A program made the translations under genes and the position numbers. Shown one piece after another: positions 36,980 through 49,900 of a DNA stretch of 64,000 nt; the stretch's first letter is position 1; each line of letters opens with the position of its first letter. The stretch spans positions 36,385,932-36,449,931 of the forward strand of contig OY997596.1 of NCBI GenBank assembly GCA_963921825.1, given 5' to 3'. The notes beneath the pieces are model-generated. The model did not search any database. It saw nothing but the letters and a program-made list of their open reading frames with translations, and was not told where the DNA came from. The stretch is from Erodium maritimum (Eukaryota > Streptophyta > Magnoliopsida > Geraniales > Geraniaceae).

Positions 36980-38586
36980 CAAGCTGGAGAAGACGTACAC
37001 CACAAATTGGGGTACGGGAGCACCACCACCACTACTAGGGTTCGCACCAGTAACCTCGGACACGATACATAAGGTCGGGTCGTCTCGGGGGAAATGGCCA
37101 CTGATGTAGACATAAAATGCATCGGTTTTGGATGTTTTTAGCCCACATTCTTGAGCTTTTTAGTCATGGGTTATATTATTTAGTGCATTTTTCTATCATT
37201 ATTCGTACTTTGTCTCTCATTGTGTTTCGTAGGTGCTTTGATCGAAAAAGGGTTAAACTGGAGAAAAAATCGGTTTAAGAAATTTTAGAAACTGACTGAT
37301 TTTGAAAAGGTCATAACTCCCTCATACGAACTCTGAATTGCCTCATATAATATATCAAATCGAAGGGAGTGTAGAGATCTACAATTTTATTTCAAGAAGT
37401 TGTCTCTGTCTGTGCCCGTTTTGATGCCTGTAGTGGGCTCCAAAATGGTCCATTAAGCTACCCGCCCGGGGCAAAAAAATGGGTTGTACTCCAGCCTGCC
37501 CCATGCCTCGCTTAGGGCTGCGAGCATAGTTAGTTTTTCAGATCCAATTATAAGAGGGAAAAGGGGGAAATTTTCACTTTCCAAGTATGATTATGTGGAG
37601 AAAAAGGTCACCTAAATTCTTACAAATAGTGGATAACTAAGAAAGAAGGAACTTGGATTAGGCATAATTTCAAAGAGATTGAGAATTAGGCCTTGGGTTT
37701 TGGTGAGAGAGAAGTTCTTAGCAACAAAGATAAAAACAAACTATTGAGATTCCATCAGTGGATTGGTATTTTGTTTCAACTTTACCTTTCAAATATGTTT
37801 TTCTCTTGCTCATCTTCTTCTTTGTGTTCGTCCTTTATCTCCATGTGCTAAATTTCCATTAATCTAGGGCTGGGGAAGCAATATGATAAAGTAATTCAAA
37901 GCTTTCGTGTTTACTCTGTGCAATTTGGTTTAGGTTATTGTTTTCATGATTTAAACTTAATGCTTTGTCAAATTGATCACTTGATAGAGGTTTAGGTTTT
38001 AGCATTCAACAATCAAGAGATGAGAATTATTCAAAGGATTAAGGATTATGCAACTCGGGGTTAAATCTAGTCTCTAACAAAGGTAGGTTAACACGAGTAC
38101 AATAGCTATAGGATTACAACCCCGAAAGCTAGAGGAATTCACGAATCTTATGCTTTATGTCTCTCTACACCTAGATTAGAAATAACTAGGTGGTTAGATT
38201 ATAATAGGGTCTTAATTCGATAGTGAGATGTGTAGGACTAGTTGAGAGAATTTTTGTTGCCTTTAAACCAACCTTGTTTGCACATACAAACATGAATGCT
38301 TACGAATTATTAGTCATATTGTAACCCCGTTAGAGTCCTAGATCACCTTTTCCCTGAATTTCACAAACACCCGTTGTTTTGTCTCTTACTCAACTTTAAT
38401 TTATTTTGCATTTTCGAAACCAAAACCAACTCTTTTCTGAAACAGATTAACTAACGGATTTTAAATCGAGTGACTGTTTTACTACTCCTTTGGGTACGAT
38501 AACCGGGCTTGAACGGAAATACTACTTGACGACCGGTGCGCTTGTCGCGCCCTTTTTGTGAGTTAAATCTCAGGGCGTCAAGTTAA

Positions 38587-38604
38587 TGGCACCGTTGTCG
38601 GGGA
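38587..38604 (+). other. Primer-binding site of the Athila-like element
   Basis: TGGCACCGTTGTCGGGGA differs by two bases from the TGGCGCCGTTGCCGGGGA form expected from tRNA-Asp. Confidence 0.75.
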
Positions 38605-38701
38605 GCAACTAAGGAAACATTTATATTTTTAATCTGTGTTGAGTCTGTTTCATTAGTTTTGTATATATATTTTCAGTTAGTTCATTGCAACATAAATTTT
38701 A

Positions 38702-39135
38702 GGGTTAAATGTTGAAACTTACCCTTATGTATTGGTCACAAACACTATGCTACCCTCATTTTCAAAATGACATTTGCAGTACCTTATCTATTGGTCACGC
38801 GATTCCGTTAGGAAAAATGCATGGTAAAATGCCGTTTTTCCTTAGTTATTTGACTTTTATACATTTTATAAGGAACATTACCATTGCTCCCTCGTTGTTG
38901 TTCCTTATAAAATATATAGAGGTCAAATACTTAAGGGAAAAACGTCATTTTACCATCCATTATATGACACTTGAGGTCATATGACTAACGGAATGGAAAA
39001 AACGGCATTTTACCGTCCATTTTTCCTAACGGAATCGCGTGACCAATAGATAAGGTACCGCAAATGTCATTTTGAAAAGGAGGGTAGCATAGTGTTCGTG
39101 ACCAATACATAAGGGTAAGTTTCAACATTTAACCC
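38702..39135. mobile_element. Foldback MITE family 2, copy 2
   Basis: Ends GGGTTAAATGTTGAAAC / inverse; perfect 9-bp duplication TAAATTTTA (38693-38701, 39136-39144). Inserted in the gag leader of the Athila-like element. Confidence 0.9.
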
Positions 39136-39819
39136 TAAATTTTATGGAGAATTGGTATGATAATACTGTGTATTGTGATTTGTGTTGAGCTAACGGTCAT
39201 GTTAACTACGATTGTGAGTAATTTGTGAATTCAATTTTCTATATTCAATATTAGGAGGATGCTTTTGCTTTTGATCAAGGTTACCAAGTTGAACCACAAT
39301 TATCCATGATGAAGAATCATCACTTGAAGAAATGTTCCTTGCTTTCATGAATAAATTTTTGGAAAAGGATAAGAAAGACGAAGCAAGAGAGAAAAATGAA
39401 CGAGCGATTTCAAAAGCTTGAAGATCAAGTGAATCTTCTAATACAAGTTATGAATGAGAGAGCTTTACACGATCAAGCAACTCACATTGAGGATGATCAT
39501 TCCAGACACTTATGTGGCACAACAGAGCAAGAAACTCATGATTCAATCATGAGTTTAGAGGTAAGTGCTGAATGTGAAGTATCAAGTTCTAATCCCTCTT
39601 GTATATTATCTATGTCATTTCCATGTAATTCTTATGCATTGAATTTTTTTGATGTAAATAATGATTGTGTAACTGTAGAAAATAGTTCACAAACTCTTGT
39701 TGAGCCGAATCCTTCCATGGTATCCATAGATTTGGCTGAAAAATCTATTAGATATCCAAGGGGTACTATGGAAGATGCTCTCAAGAGAGGGGTTGTAATT
39801 TGATCTTCCATTGATTTTA

Positions 39820-40313
39820 GGGTTAAATGTTGAAACTTACCCTTATGTATTGGTCACGAACACTATGCTACCCTCCTTTTCAAAATGACATTTGCAGTAC
39901 CTTATTTATTGGTCACGCGATTCCGTTAGGAAAAATGGATGGTAAAATGCCGTCTTTTCCATTCCGTTAGTCATATGACCTCAAGTGTCATATAATGGAT
40001 GGTAAAATGCCGTTTTTCCTTAGTTATTTGACTTTTATACATTTTATAAGGAACATTACCATTGCTCCCTCGTTGTTGTTCCTTATAAAATATATAGAGG
40101 TCAAATACTTAAGGGAAAAAACGTCATTTTACCATCCATTATATGACACTTGAGGTCATATGACTAACGGAATGAAAAAACGGCATTTTACAGTCCATTT
40201 TTCCTAACGGAATCGCGTGACCAATAGATAAGGTACCGCAAATGTCATTTTGAAAAGGAGGGTAGCATAGTGTTCGTGACCAATACATAAGGGTAAGTTT
40301 CAACATTTAACCC
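39820..40313. mobile_element. Foldback MITE family 2, copy 3
   Basis: Ends GGGTTAAATGTTGAAAC / inverse; perfect 9-bp duplication TTGATTTTA (39811-39819, 40314-40322). Inserted in the protease region of the Athila-like element, 0.7 kb from copy 2. Confidence 0.9.
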
Positions 40314-40870
40314 TTGATTTTATTTTGGTAGACATCAAGCATGATGTCAAAATTCCCTTTAGTTTGTGAGATTCATTTTTGGATTCTAGCAAATCAACTC
40401 TATATGTTCAACTCATTCCATTGATTTTCAAATTTAATATTGAGAATAGAGTTTTTAATATAAAGCATATTTTTTTGAGATGTTTTTGTTAGTACGCACT
40501 TCCCGTTTGTGAGCTGTTACTCTATTTGTGGTAGATGGTTTTGACCCTTGTTGTCATGAGCATTTTTTCTTTCATAGGATTCTTATCCCTATCAAGTTGT
40601 GCCAAGACGAGTCAAGTTATAATTATTTGTGAAGACGAGCTTGATGAGATTAACCTTGAGTTTGGAACTTTTGCAAAATTCGGTGAATAAATATCTTGTG
40701 CTACATTGTGTTTCTTCTCCTTCTTTTTCACTCTCATTTAAAGAGAAGGACGTTGTGGAAGTATGGGATTTTTGGGAGGCCTCCTGATTGAGCATCCTAC
40801 CCGTCGAGCAAACAACGTTAAACAAATTCACTTGTTGGGAGGCAACCCAATATCCCTACCCCTCTTTGTT

Positions 40871-41750
40871 CAAGTTCGGTCGCCCACCTCACGACGAAAA
40901 TAGTCCTTGGAAAGCAGGGATCAAGCAGCGTTTAGGCACCACTTCGAGCGGTTCTTGGCAGTTTGGGTCTTTGGATCTTTTAGTTTTAATTTCTGTTTTC
41001 AACAACGTTGCCTCTTGTTAGGATCAGTAATCTTGTCTCAAAGACTTTTGGTCAAAGACCTTCTAGGCGCTTTGACCGTTGCAATGACTCTTTTATAATT
41101 TAATAACATCTATATATTTCGATAAAAAAGATCATTAATGGTCTTATAAGTGCATATGGAGTGTTAAATCATTAGATAAGCTTAAGAGCACTTACAACGG
41201 TCGTTGTAGTCGTGTCGTGGCAGAGTCTGCAACACATCTTGCAATTCTTTCTCGACGCATGAGTCATTGTAACATTGTGTTTTGTAGCGCATCACTAATG
41301 AATCCTGCAACGATGGTACGCAACGTTGTAGGCCCAACAGTTAGTCGCCGACCCAATAGCAACGCGACGCGTGACAACGCCAATTTTTCCACATTCTCTA
41401 ATACTTCCTATATATACATGGTGCCAGTCATTTGAAATTGGGTTGTTAGTTTTAGTTGGGCTTGTTATTGTAATGGGCCATGAAGTTAGTTGGGTTTTAT
41501 TTGTTATAGTGGGTTATTTGTAATGATCAGCCCATGCCATATTTCAGTAATTAATGTTCTTCTCTACAAATAGATACTCGTGAAATGAAGATTCAATCAA
41601 AAAACCTTAATTGAAAATATATCTCTCTTTTCTCTCTTCTCGTTCTCTCTCTATCCATTCTCCATCTCTCTCTCTCTATTATTCTTCACACAAGATCCAT
41701 AAATTCCTATAGTTAAAGACAAGTGTATAGTTAAAGACAAAATATAGAAT
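40871..41750. other. Unassigned repeat-like DNA
   Basis: May include LTR remains: ACAAATAGATACTCGTG followed by a CT-rich tract (41620-41690) resembles the leader part of an LTR, but no pair or primer-binding site was identified. Confidence 0.3.
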
Positions 41751-44700
41751 ACACTAATGATGGGAAATCGCTCCAAGGAAAATTGTTATACTTGGACTCC
41801 ACTTAAGGCTTCTACATGCACTTGCCTAACTAGATCAACGTACCTAAAACTAAAAGGACAAGAAGTGGAATAACGGGGCCAACTACATGGGTTCTTGAAT
41901 CTTGAGAATTCGTAAAGATCAACTGCAATAAAAGCTATGAGAGTCTCTAAACTCATGAATCCAGAAAGGAAGATCGAGGGTGGTGGTAAATTTGATAAGT
42001 AGTTGAATATGACTCACAAGAAGGTGCAATATTATGCAAACTCTCGGGAACCGAAACGAGAGAAGATCGACCTTATGGGATCATCACTATGACCAATCAA
42101 ACACTTGACATAAAACGTGTGTCTAGAAAATTGTCAGATAAGATGGGATGACATGTTGTATAACATCTGAAGACCTAAGTTAAAAGGCTAGTCAAATGAG
42201 AATAATCAATGTACTATGAATAGGAAGACAATCAGGATGTCCTGACATGTCAGCAACAGCTGATTATCATAACTCCTATAAAACTCAAGACAATCTGACA
42301 CGAATATACTCATATTAAACACTTGGAATTCTCAATACTTCCAACTTGTGGATCTACAGAATTGCACCTAGGAAGTGCACTAAGTGAAGAAAAAATGTCT
42401 CAAAATTGTTTAGAACTGATAGAGAAAAACTACTACTGAAGAGCAACTCTCCAAAGCTACTATTGTTGTCCAGCCTAAAAATTTCAGAGAGAAAGTCACA
42501 CTCTCTGACTAAAAGAAAGTCAAAAAGTGACTCATGATCCATGCGTCTAGTGACAAAGATAAGCTAAAACTAAAGATCTCCCAATTCCTGCATCACATGG
42601 TAGGTACTTTGAACCTGTCTACAAATGTCATAAGAGAAGTCAGACATGTATGAGGTCATATAAAATTAAGCATGTAAAGACTAGAGCATGTTATCAATGT
42701 GTATCCCTGAAGAAGTAGTCAATAAAGGATCTCTCCACACTCACCTTATCATGGGAAAAGTCTAGTCTACTATCCTTGATATCAATAGGATAGCAAGGTA
42801 AATGACCCAATGAATCCAGCATGGGCATGCTCAACTCTGCAGAGTATACAAGTCACGATCCCTGGTATAGGAGACTTGAAGAAGATGCTATAGAATCCTC
42901 TGAAATGCATGTCGACGACTCAAGAAGTCAATAGGAAATCAAGAAAATGTTGACTTCACATTGGGACTATGCACAAAAAGAGCAATAAAACGGCTACCTC
43001 ACTCAGGAAAGGAATGGTTCAGCGGAGTTGAGACCCATGCTCTTCAAAATTTTGCATTAGTTAATCTAGAGGTATGCTCTAATTTATGAATACTAATGCA
43101 TTAAATACTAATAGTCTCATCTCCTTGCAAGAGTATCAGTGCTCAAGCTTCTCTACTCTCATATATCCTCATGAGATCAGAAGATTTGTGAAACTAAAAG
43201 GGAGAAAGCATGCTATGATGGCTCTAATCAAGATAGGAGGTCTACATGTCAGAGTAAATGTCTTGTCATCAAGGTTAAAAGTTCGCATGTCAGAGAAGAT
43301 GTACTAATATCTTACAATCATAGAACTACAGCCTGACGGACCCTAGATCATCAGATCCTTCATCACACTGATCCAAGTGTAAAGGGCAGCTTATCATAGA
43401 ACTGGAGAGTGCTTAATCAGAATGACAAATGCATACCAAGAGATGAAGGAATCTTTGATGACCACCCATACTAAATGACTATTTATTTGTCTATCTAATT
43501 TCTTGAATTGACCTTTGGCAATTTGTTGTGACAAGCAAGGGGGAAGGATATAGTTACTATGATGTAACTATGTATGTGAGCATGCCGAGAAGATTAAAGA
43601 ATATCATGGAGCATGTTGTGTGTCAAATCTCTGACTCCTCAATTTGAAGTTCATATACATTTGGGGTATTGGATGCTTGCCTCAAACATAGCCACAAGGG
43701 GAGATTGTTGCTACATCGATATTGGCTACTTTTGAGTCAAGACAAAGATATTAGCAGAGATATCAGTTGACATCATGCTAGAACCGGAGTAGAGTATAAC
43801 TGAAGATGTCAACAAAGGATGTCAGTGACATCACAGTGTTGACAGTATACTCGCGAGATTATCTGAATATATCTAGAACGTGTCTACATTCATCCGGTGA
43901 AGATATGTTTCTTATTCGTATAAATGCTCTTTAATTGAGAGATCTATTTGCATTAGGAAACGTAGAGGTTTACTTTCCAAGAATTGAAGATACAGAAGAT
44001 ATGCACGCGGATTTACGTGGGTAAAGATTGGAAAGTCTTGCTGAACAAGGAAACTAGTTGTAGATCAAGGGAACTAGAGATTCAAATCAAACTGACTTTG
44101 AAGTCACTAAAACCCTAGGAGGCACGGCGTGGGAAGAAAGCTTGCATTATATATATCATGGAGACCTCGCAAGCTAGGGTTGATCGCACCATTGATTATC
44201 TGTCGATCACTTTAGGTCAGAAAAGACCATTTTGTCTGTGCAGATTACTTGCTTCATAAATTCAGTGGCCTTGAGCGTGTAAGACTAGCGTGTTGAGGAA
44301 CTAAATAAAGTGAAGCAAAGTAAATGCATTAGTGCTCATGCTATACATCATTCAAAAAAAGCATTGGAGCTGTACACTTGGTGATTAGAGCATCACAAGT
44401 GGTTGTTGTAGACCGAGAAGAATCTGAGACTACAGGTTCTCGAAGAGTGGAACTAAGATTAGGATCTCAAGGTCAGGGGGAGTCTTTGATCGAGGTTTGT
44501 TTACTTGTAATAATAGCATAGGGTGATCTGGACGATCTGTATACTTGTATGCGTATTGATTATATTATAGTGAAAAACATTTCCACTAGCAAAGTGCCCT
44601 CATATGTAGGCATGTTGTACCAAACTGAGTAACCAATCTTGTGTGTATGTGTGTGTTAGCTTATTTCGGTTATTGCATATGTTAAACCGTCAAAGTGAGA

Positions 44701-44760
44701 TGTTAGGTCACATGTTACAATATCTTAAGTGACATCTCACCAATATCTGCACACATATAG
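41750..44760 (+). mobile_element. 3' part and LTR region of a SIRE/Maximus-like Copia element
   Basis: Decayed DNA with no usable pol frame leads to two purine tracts of the kind seen near the 3' end of SIRE-type elements: CAAGCAAGGGGGAAGG near 43533 and CACAAGGGGAGATTGTTG at 43693-43710. An LTR would then begin TGTTGCTACATCG at 43706. The sequence after it (ATCGAGGTTTGTTTACTTG, near 44489) also recalls such LTRs. The LTR end is uncertain; TTGGTGATTAGAGCATC near 44378 looks like a decayed Met-tRNA primer-binding site. The assignment is by recalled resemblance only. Confidence 0.45.
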
Positions 44761-44764
44761 AATT

Positions 44765-47700
44765 ACAAGAAGTATGGGGTTGATGACACCGAGAAGAAGA
44801 AGTATGTGGTAGGCAAGTGGCTTGTCTTCCATATGGTCGACACAAGTCCATCATGGAACAAGTGAACGATTATGAGAACCCTATCAGACGTTGTTGTCAA
44901 CGAAGGCATGAAGATTTATGAGATATTTCTTGCGCATGTCCTGCTCGAGAAGTTTCTCCCATCTTTGAGTGAATACCGTAATCATTTAAAACATAAAAAA
45001 CGAGACTAACTCTCCAAGAACTTATATCTCATATGAAGACCGAGGAAGCACATCGAATGAAGCACAAGTTGGACCATCTTGCCCCGCCTATGGTGAAAGC
45101 TAACATTATGGAAGCTGGTGAACCTTCGAGAGCCAATAGGTTTAAACCGAAGTCTAAAGGTATCCAGAAGCAAGGACCTTTCAAGAAGAAGGACAAGCTC
45201 GTGAAACCGAACTTCAAGACCAGCAAACCTCCATTGAGGTTGACTTGCTTCGTATGCGCAAAAGTGGGGCGTCGAACTTATATATGCCCAAATCGACATA
45301 ATCCTCCGAATGATCAAGAAAAGGCACACTTGGCTGAAGAAGATAATGACATCGTGGTCGTTGTTATCGTCGAGGAGAACATGGTCTGGAATATTTTCAA
45401 CTGGGTGCTGGACTTGGCACAACTCGATACTTGTGCAACACCAATGAGTTGTTCTTTGATTTTCATGAAGCCGCACCGGGAGAAGTCATCTACATGGGAG
45501 ATGATCATCAAGATCCGATCGCTGGATGAGGAACAATAAGGTTGAAGCTCACATCCGGAAAGACTAGCTCTGCATGATGCTTTATGTGTCCCTACGATAC
45601 GCCAGAATCTCGTCTCCAACTATCTCCTCTATAAAGCTGGAATCAAGATAGTCATAGAGAATGAGACCGCCATTTTCACTAAGAATCATGTGTTCATAGG
45701 AAAAACATATGCTCGTGGTAGTATTTTTCCCATCAATGTTGATGAAGTTGTAATCAATAAGAATGATTCAGTTTCCGCTTATATTGTTGAGTCTCTTGAT
45801 CTTTGGCATGGTAGATTAGGACACATTAATGTTGAATCAATTAAACTCCTAAAAACCATGTCAAACTTACCAATTCTTTCTACCTCTAAACTCTCAAAAT
45901 TTGGAATTTGTACGAAGAAAAAATTCACAAAGAAGTCTTGTAAACCCATTGCAACAAGGAAAACCAACCTTCTTGACTTAATCCATACCGATCTTGCGGA
46001 TTTCAAGAACCCGAGAAGCAAGGGAGTCAAACATTATTATGTTACCTTCATCGACGATTGCTCGAGGTTCACGAGAGCTTATCTACTTAGAAAAAAAGAC
46101 GAAGCTGAGGAGATGTTCGTCAAGTTCAAGAACGAGATAGAAAACCAACTAGAGAGGAAGATCAAGAGAGTGAGATCCGATAGAGGCGGCGAGTATGGTT
46201 CAAAAATTTTGAAAGAAAATTGTGAATCGCACGGTATTATCCACGAAACTAGTGCACCATATACACCTCAACATAATGGAGTAACTGAACGTAAAAATTG
46301 AACTCTAAAGAACATGATGAACACAATGCTCTTGAGTTTGGACCTTTCTGACGAAATGTGGGGGGGGGGGAGTAGTCTTATCGGCATGCCATGTTCTCAA
46401 CCGAGTACCGCACAAGAAGGTCGACAAGACCCCTTATGAGATTTGGAAAGGGTACGCTCCAAACCTGCGGTTTCTCAGAGTATGGGGGTGCTTGGCCAAA
46501 GTTGGCCTCACTGACCTCAAAAGGACTATTATCGGACTGAAAACCTATGACTGCGTGTTCATAGGTTGCGCTCAGAACAACGCATCGTATAGATTCATGT
46601 CTTTAAAGGATCACTCGATTTCTAAAGCTAGAGACGTTGATCTCTATGAGCACATCTTTTCACTAAAGAAAGACGTTGCTTTCTTTGGTCGAACCCACTA
46701 TCATTGGTTCCTTTTCTCCGTTGACTGATAGGTGGGTCATCGATCCTTTGACTTCCCGCGATCGTCCTGAAGAACCTAGAAGGAGAAAGAGGACTAGGGT
46801 CGAGAAGAGATTTAGAGACAACTTTGTGATGATATTTCTCTCGAAAGTATCTACGACGGACAACCTCAGTGACGAGCTTGTTTCAGCTTTCCTGTTAGAA
46901 GATGATCCCATAACCTATAGTGAGGCTCTTAGATCAATTGATGCTAACATTTGGAAGGAAGACATCAAGAACGAACCAGACTCTATCGTATCCCATCGGA
47001 CTTGGGATCTAACAGACTTACATAAAGGGTCTAAACCTATTAGTAGTAAGTGGATCTTCAAGAAGAAGATGAAACGTGACGGTATGATATAACGGTTCAA
47101 GAGGAGACTCGTAGTACATGGGTTTACATAAAGGAAGGACATTGACTACTTCTATAGGTCAAGATTGCGACAATTAGGTCACTTGTTGCTCTTGTTGCCA
47201 TTCACGACTTGATTATCCATCAGATGGATGCCAAGACCGTGTTCTTGAATGGTGATTGGACGAAGAGATTTACATTACACAATTCGAGGGGTTCGTTGTC
47301 AAGGGTCAAGAGGGGAAGGTGTGTATACTTCGTAAGTCTCTATATGAACTGAAACAAACACCTATGCAATGGTATGAAAAGTTCAACCATACCTTGGTGA
47401 GTGACAGATATACGGTGAACAACTCTGATTCTTGTGTATACTCGAAGATGACCAAATCATTTGTGTCATTATTTTTCTCTATGTTGATGACATGTTGATT
47501 TTTAGAGCGAATATCGAGTCTGTGAACGTAGCTAATAATTTCATGTCATCACATTTTAAGATGAAAGACTTAGGAGAAGCCAACATAATCCTTGGAGTTA
47601 AAGTGATCCGTAAATCCAATGGAATCTCCTTAAGTCAATCTCATTACGTTGAGAAAGTGTTGAAGAAATTCAATCACTATGACGTTGTAGCTACTAGAAC

Positions 47701-48483
47701 TCCCTATGATCCTAGTATACATCTCGTGAAGAACTCAAGTGCAAGTGTTTCATAAATCGATTCGTTAAGGTTATAGGAAGTGTGATGTTCCTCATGAAAT
47801 GTACCCGACCAGATATAGCCTATGTTGTGAGCAAGTTGATTTGGTACACACATAACCCGAGCGAAGAACATTGGGATGCTCTTCATAGCTTACTGAAGTA
47901 CTTGAAAGGGACATCCGATTGGTCCTTACACTATAATAGATTCCCCGCCATGTTAGAGGGATATTGCGATGCAAACTAGATGTCAGGTAATGACGAGATC
48001 AGCTCGACGAGCAGGTATGTGTTTACCCTGGGTGGAGGTGCTATTTTGTGGAAATCGTCTAAACAGGCATGTATATCCCGCTCTACTATGGAGTCTGAGT
48101 TCATTGTTCTCGATTTAGCTGGACAAGAAGCAGACTAGTTGAGGAACTTGCTAGCAGATTTTCCTGTATGTGGAAGATAGACACAACCCGTTTTACTACA
48201 CTGCGATTCGTAGTCGGCAATATGTATTGCGAAGAATAATTTCTACAATGGGAAGAGAAGACATATTTGTATTCAACATGGTGTAGTTAAACGACTCCTG
48301 AAGTGAGGGGTGATTTCCTTGGACTGCATGAAATCCGAAAAGAATCTTGCAGATCCCTTCACTAAAGGATTACCACGAAGAGTGGTCCATGATTTGTCAA
48401 AGGGTATGGGCTTAAAAACCATAGAAGAAGACCGTGTGGCTAACCTTATAGTAGGCCATGAGACGCCATTCGAGTCTTTATGA
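44765..48483 (+). pseudogene. Decayed Ty1/Copia gag-pol
   Basis: The domains appear in Copia order. Gag remnant at 44765-45400 includes LKHKKR and a zinc knuckle whose histidine is replaced (CFVCAKVGRRTYIC). A frame change near 45411-45416 falls at the protease active-site position. Next come the GAG-pre-integrase motif LWHGRLGH (~45802) and an integrase core with DL, IDDCSRF and RSDRGGEYG, stopped by TGA at 46299-46301. A degenerate linker leads to reverse transcriptase pieces with KWIFKKKMKRDG and YVDDMLIF (47477 onward), and RNase H ends with [17 protein letters not shown]. Many frameshifts and stops make it inactive. The final frame stops at 48481-48483. Confidence 0.88.
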
Positions 48484-48511
48484 TCTATAGTCAAATTTTA
48501 TGATAGTGATT

Positions 48512-48775
48512 TGAGACGCACTTGATAGATCATGATCCATAGCCAACATTTGGTGGTGCTATTTGAGAAGCAGTTAATGGATCTCATTCTCGTTCTAGAT
48601 CTATAGTGATGTTTTGTGATGGTGCTATTTGAGACGCACTTGATAGATCCTGATTTTTATCCTAGATCTATACCCAGTTTTGGGGGTACTTTGAGATGCA
48701 CTTGATAGATCGGATTGTTAGTCCATAGCAATTTTTTTGTGGTGCTATCCAAGACGCACCTGATGGACTACACTG
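48512..48775. repeat. Five irregular ~60-bp repeats between Copia pol and 3' LTR
   Basis: Units begin near 48512, 48564, 48630, 48692 and 48750, each with a form of TGAGACGCACTTGATAGATC followed by a TAGATCTATAG-like and GGTGCTAT piece. Spacing is 52, 66, 62 and 58 bases. Confidence 0.75.
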
Positions 48776-49189
48776 AGAAGGATGGACCTATTGTCCTTAA
48801 TGGTTCAAGCTGTTACGACAGGTGTTGCCAAGACACATTGAGGAACCCCCTACGTGGGTGTGATGGTGGGCCGCCATCTATGAAATACTTGTGAAAGTCT
48901 TCTTAGAGCACTCATTAGACCGAGGCAAGCGCAAGGCCTTTGATAGAGTTTTTTGATGTTTCGCGGAGCTTGAGGAGTTTTGACGCTATAAGGTGTATAA
49001 ACCGAACCTGAACAAGTTCAAGACTTGTTTCACTTGTTCTAAGTAAGTTGTTACCCTACGTCACTACGTGTCAATTCAAATCGAAAGATATTGACACTTA
49101 AGTATCTCGTTCTTCCAGTACCCAGGAATTTGTCTATCTTTTTTTTCTCCTGGACATTCGTTAAGGCTTTTATCACATTTAATGGGGGT

Positions 49190-49900
49190 TGTTAGATAAA
49201 TGTGATATAAGTGGTGTAGAGACTCTTTATCTTGTGTTGCTTGTCCCACATCGGTAAAGTAAAGAAGTTTCCTTGAGTTTATATTTGACTCCTCTTCCTT
49301 CCTTGTTCAAATAGTTATTATTGCTCGGGCCTTGTGTTGTTGCCTTGACTTGGGGCCATGCTTGGTCTTGGTCCTAAATCCCACAGTTTTTATCTAAATT
49401 TTTGTTGGGTTTGGTCAGTCTTTGACCGATTCTTACGCAAGAATTGTTCAGCAGTAGTTGGAGTCAAAACCAAGTTTGAAACATAAGGCAGTTATGCAGA
49501 TATGACTGATTTCGTGTGTAGTTATAGTAATTCAAAATCATAATGAAATTACTTCTATACCCGTACATGAGTGGGCTATAAATACACGTAGAAAGAGGTT
49601 CGGGATATGAATTTTACTCTCAAATTCAGATTCTCCACAATCGCACAATTTCAGACCCCAACCAGTCGTGTTCTCAGATACTTGCTACTTTCATCCTTTC
49701 CCATAAATTTTCTTGAGATAGTAAGCTTGCTTCCATTTAATATTTTCTCCTTTTACTTTACAATTATGTTCTTGGGTACCGTCTCTGTAAGTTCCACATT
49801 CAGATTCGTAAGTGGGCACGAATCTGAATCAGAAGCTGTGATAACTCGGGGAGCATTCCGACATGTTCGCCACCCCAGACACGCCAGACTAATTTGCTTC
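49190..49900 (+). mobile_element. 3' LTR of the decayed Copia element (end uncertain)
   Basis: A purine-rich AATGGGGGT abuts TGTTAGATAAATG at 49190, the usual 3' LTR border. Inside are CTTGTCCCACATCGGT, a motif often seen in plant Copia LTRs, and a TATA box TATAAATA at 49577-49584. No matching 5' LTR or target duplication was found, and the right border given is approximate. Confidence 0.55.
49577..49584 (+). promoter_or_regulatory. TATA box in the Copia LTR
   Basis: TATAAATA in GGGC-TATAAATA-CACG context, the expected U3/R promoter arrangement of an LTR. Confidence 0.55.

Larger units (their letters stand above)
37102..40870 (+). mobile_element. Decayed Athila-like Ty3/Gypsy element
   Basis: An LTR-like region (37102-38580) starts TGATGTAG and ends GGGCGTCA. 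It is followed at 38587-38604 by TGGCACCGTTGTCGGGGA, close to the tRNA-Asp primer-binding site of Athila/Tat elements. A gag zinc-knuckle relic C-x2-C-x4-H-x4-C is at 39174-39215, with TGA at one position. The ORF at 39396-39803 begins with a gag-like coiled stretch (NERFQKLEDQVNLLIQ) and ends with protease-region sequence (VSIDLAEKSIRYPRGTMED). Near 40810-40855, GTTAAACAAATTCACTTGTTGGGAGGCAACCC resembles the conserved 3' end of such elements. Reverse transcriptase and integrase are missing, and no 3' LTR was found. Two MITEs interrupt it. Confidence 0.75.

Noticed and set aside
38702..40313. LTR pair formed by the two similar repeats at 38702-39135 and 39820-40313
   Set aside because: Each has its own different perfect 9-bp duplication and inverted ends, so they are two MITE insertions.
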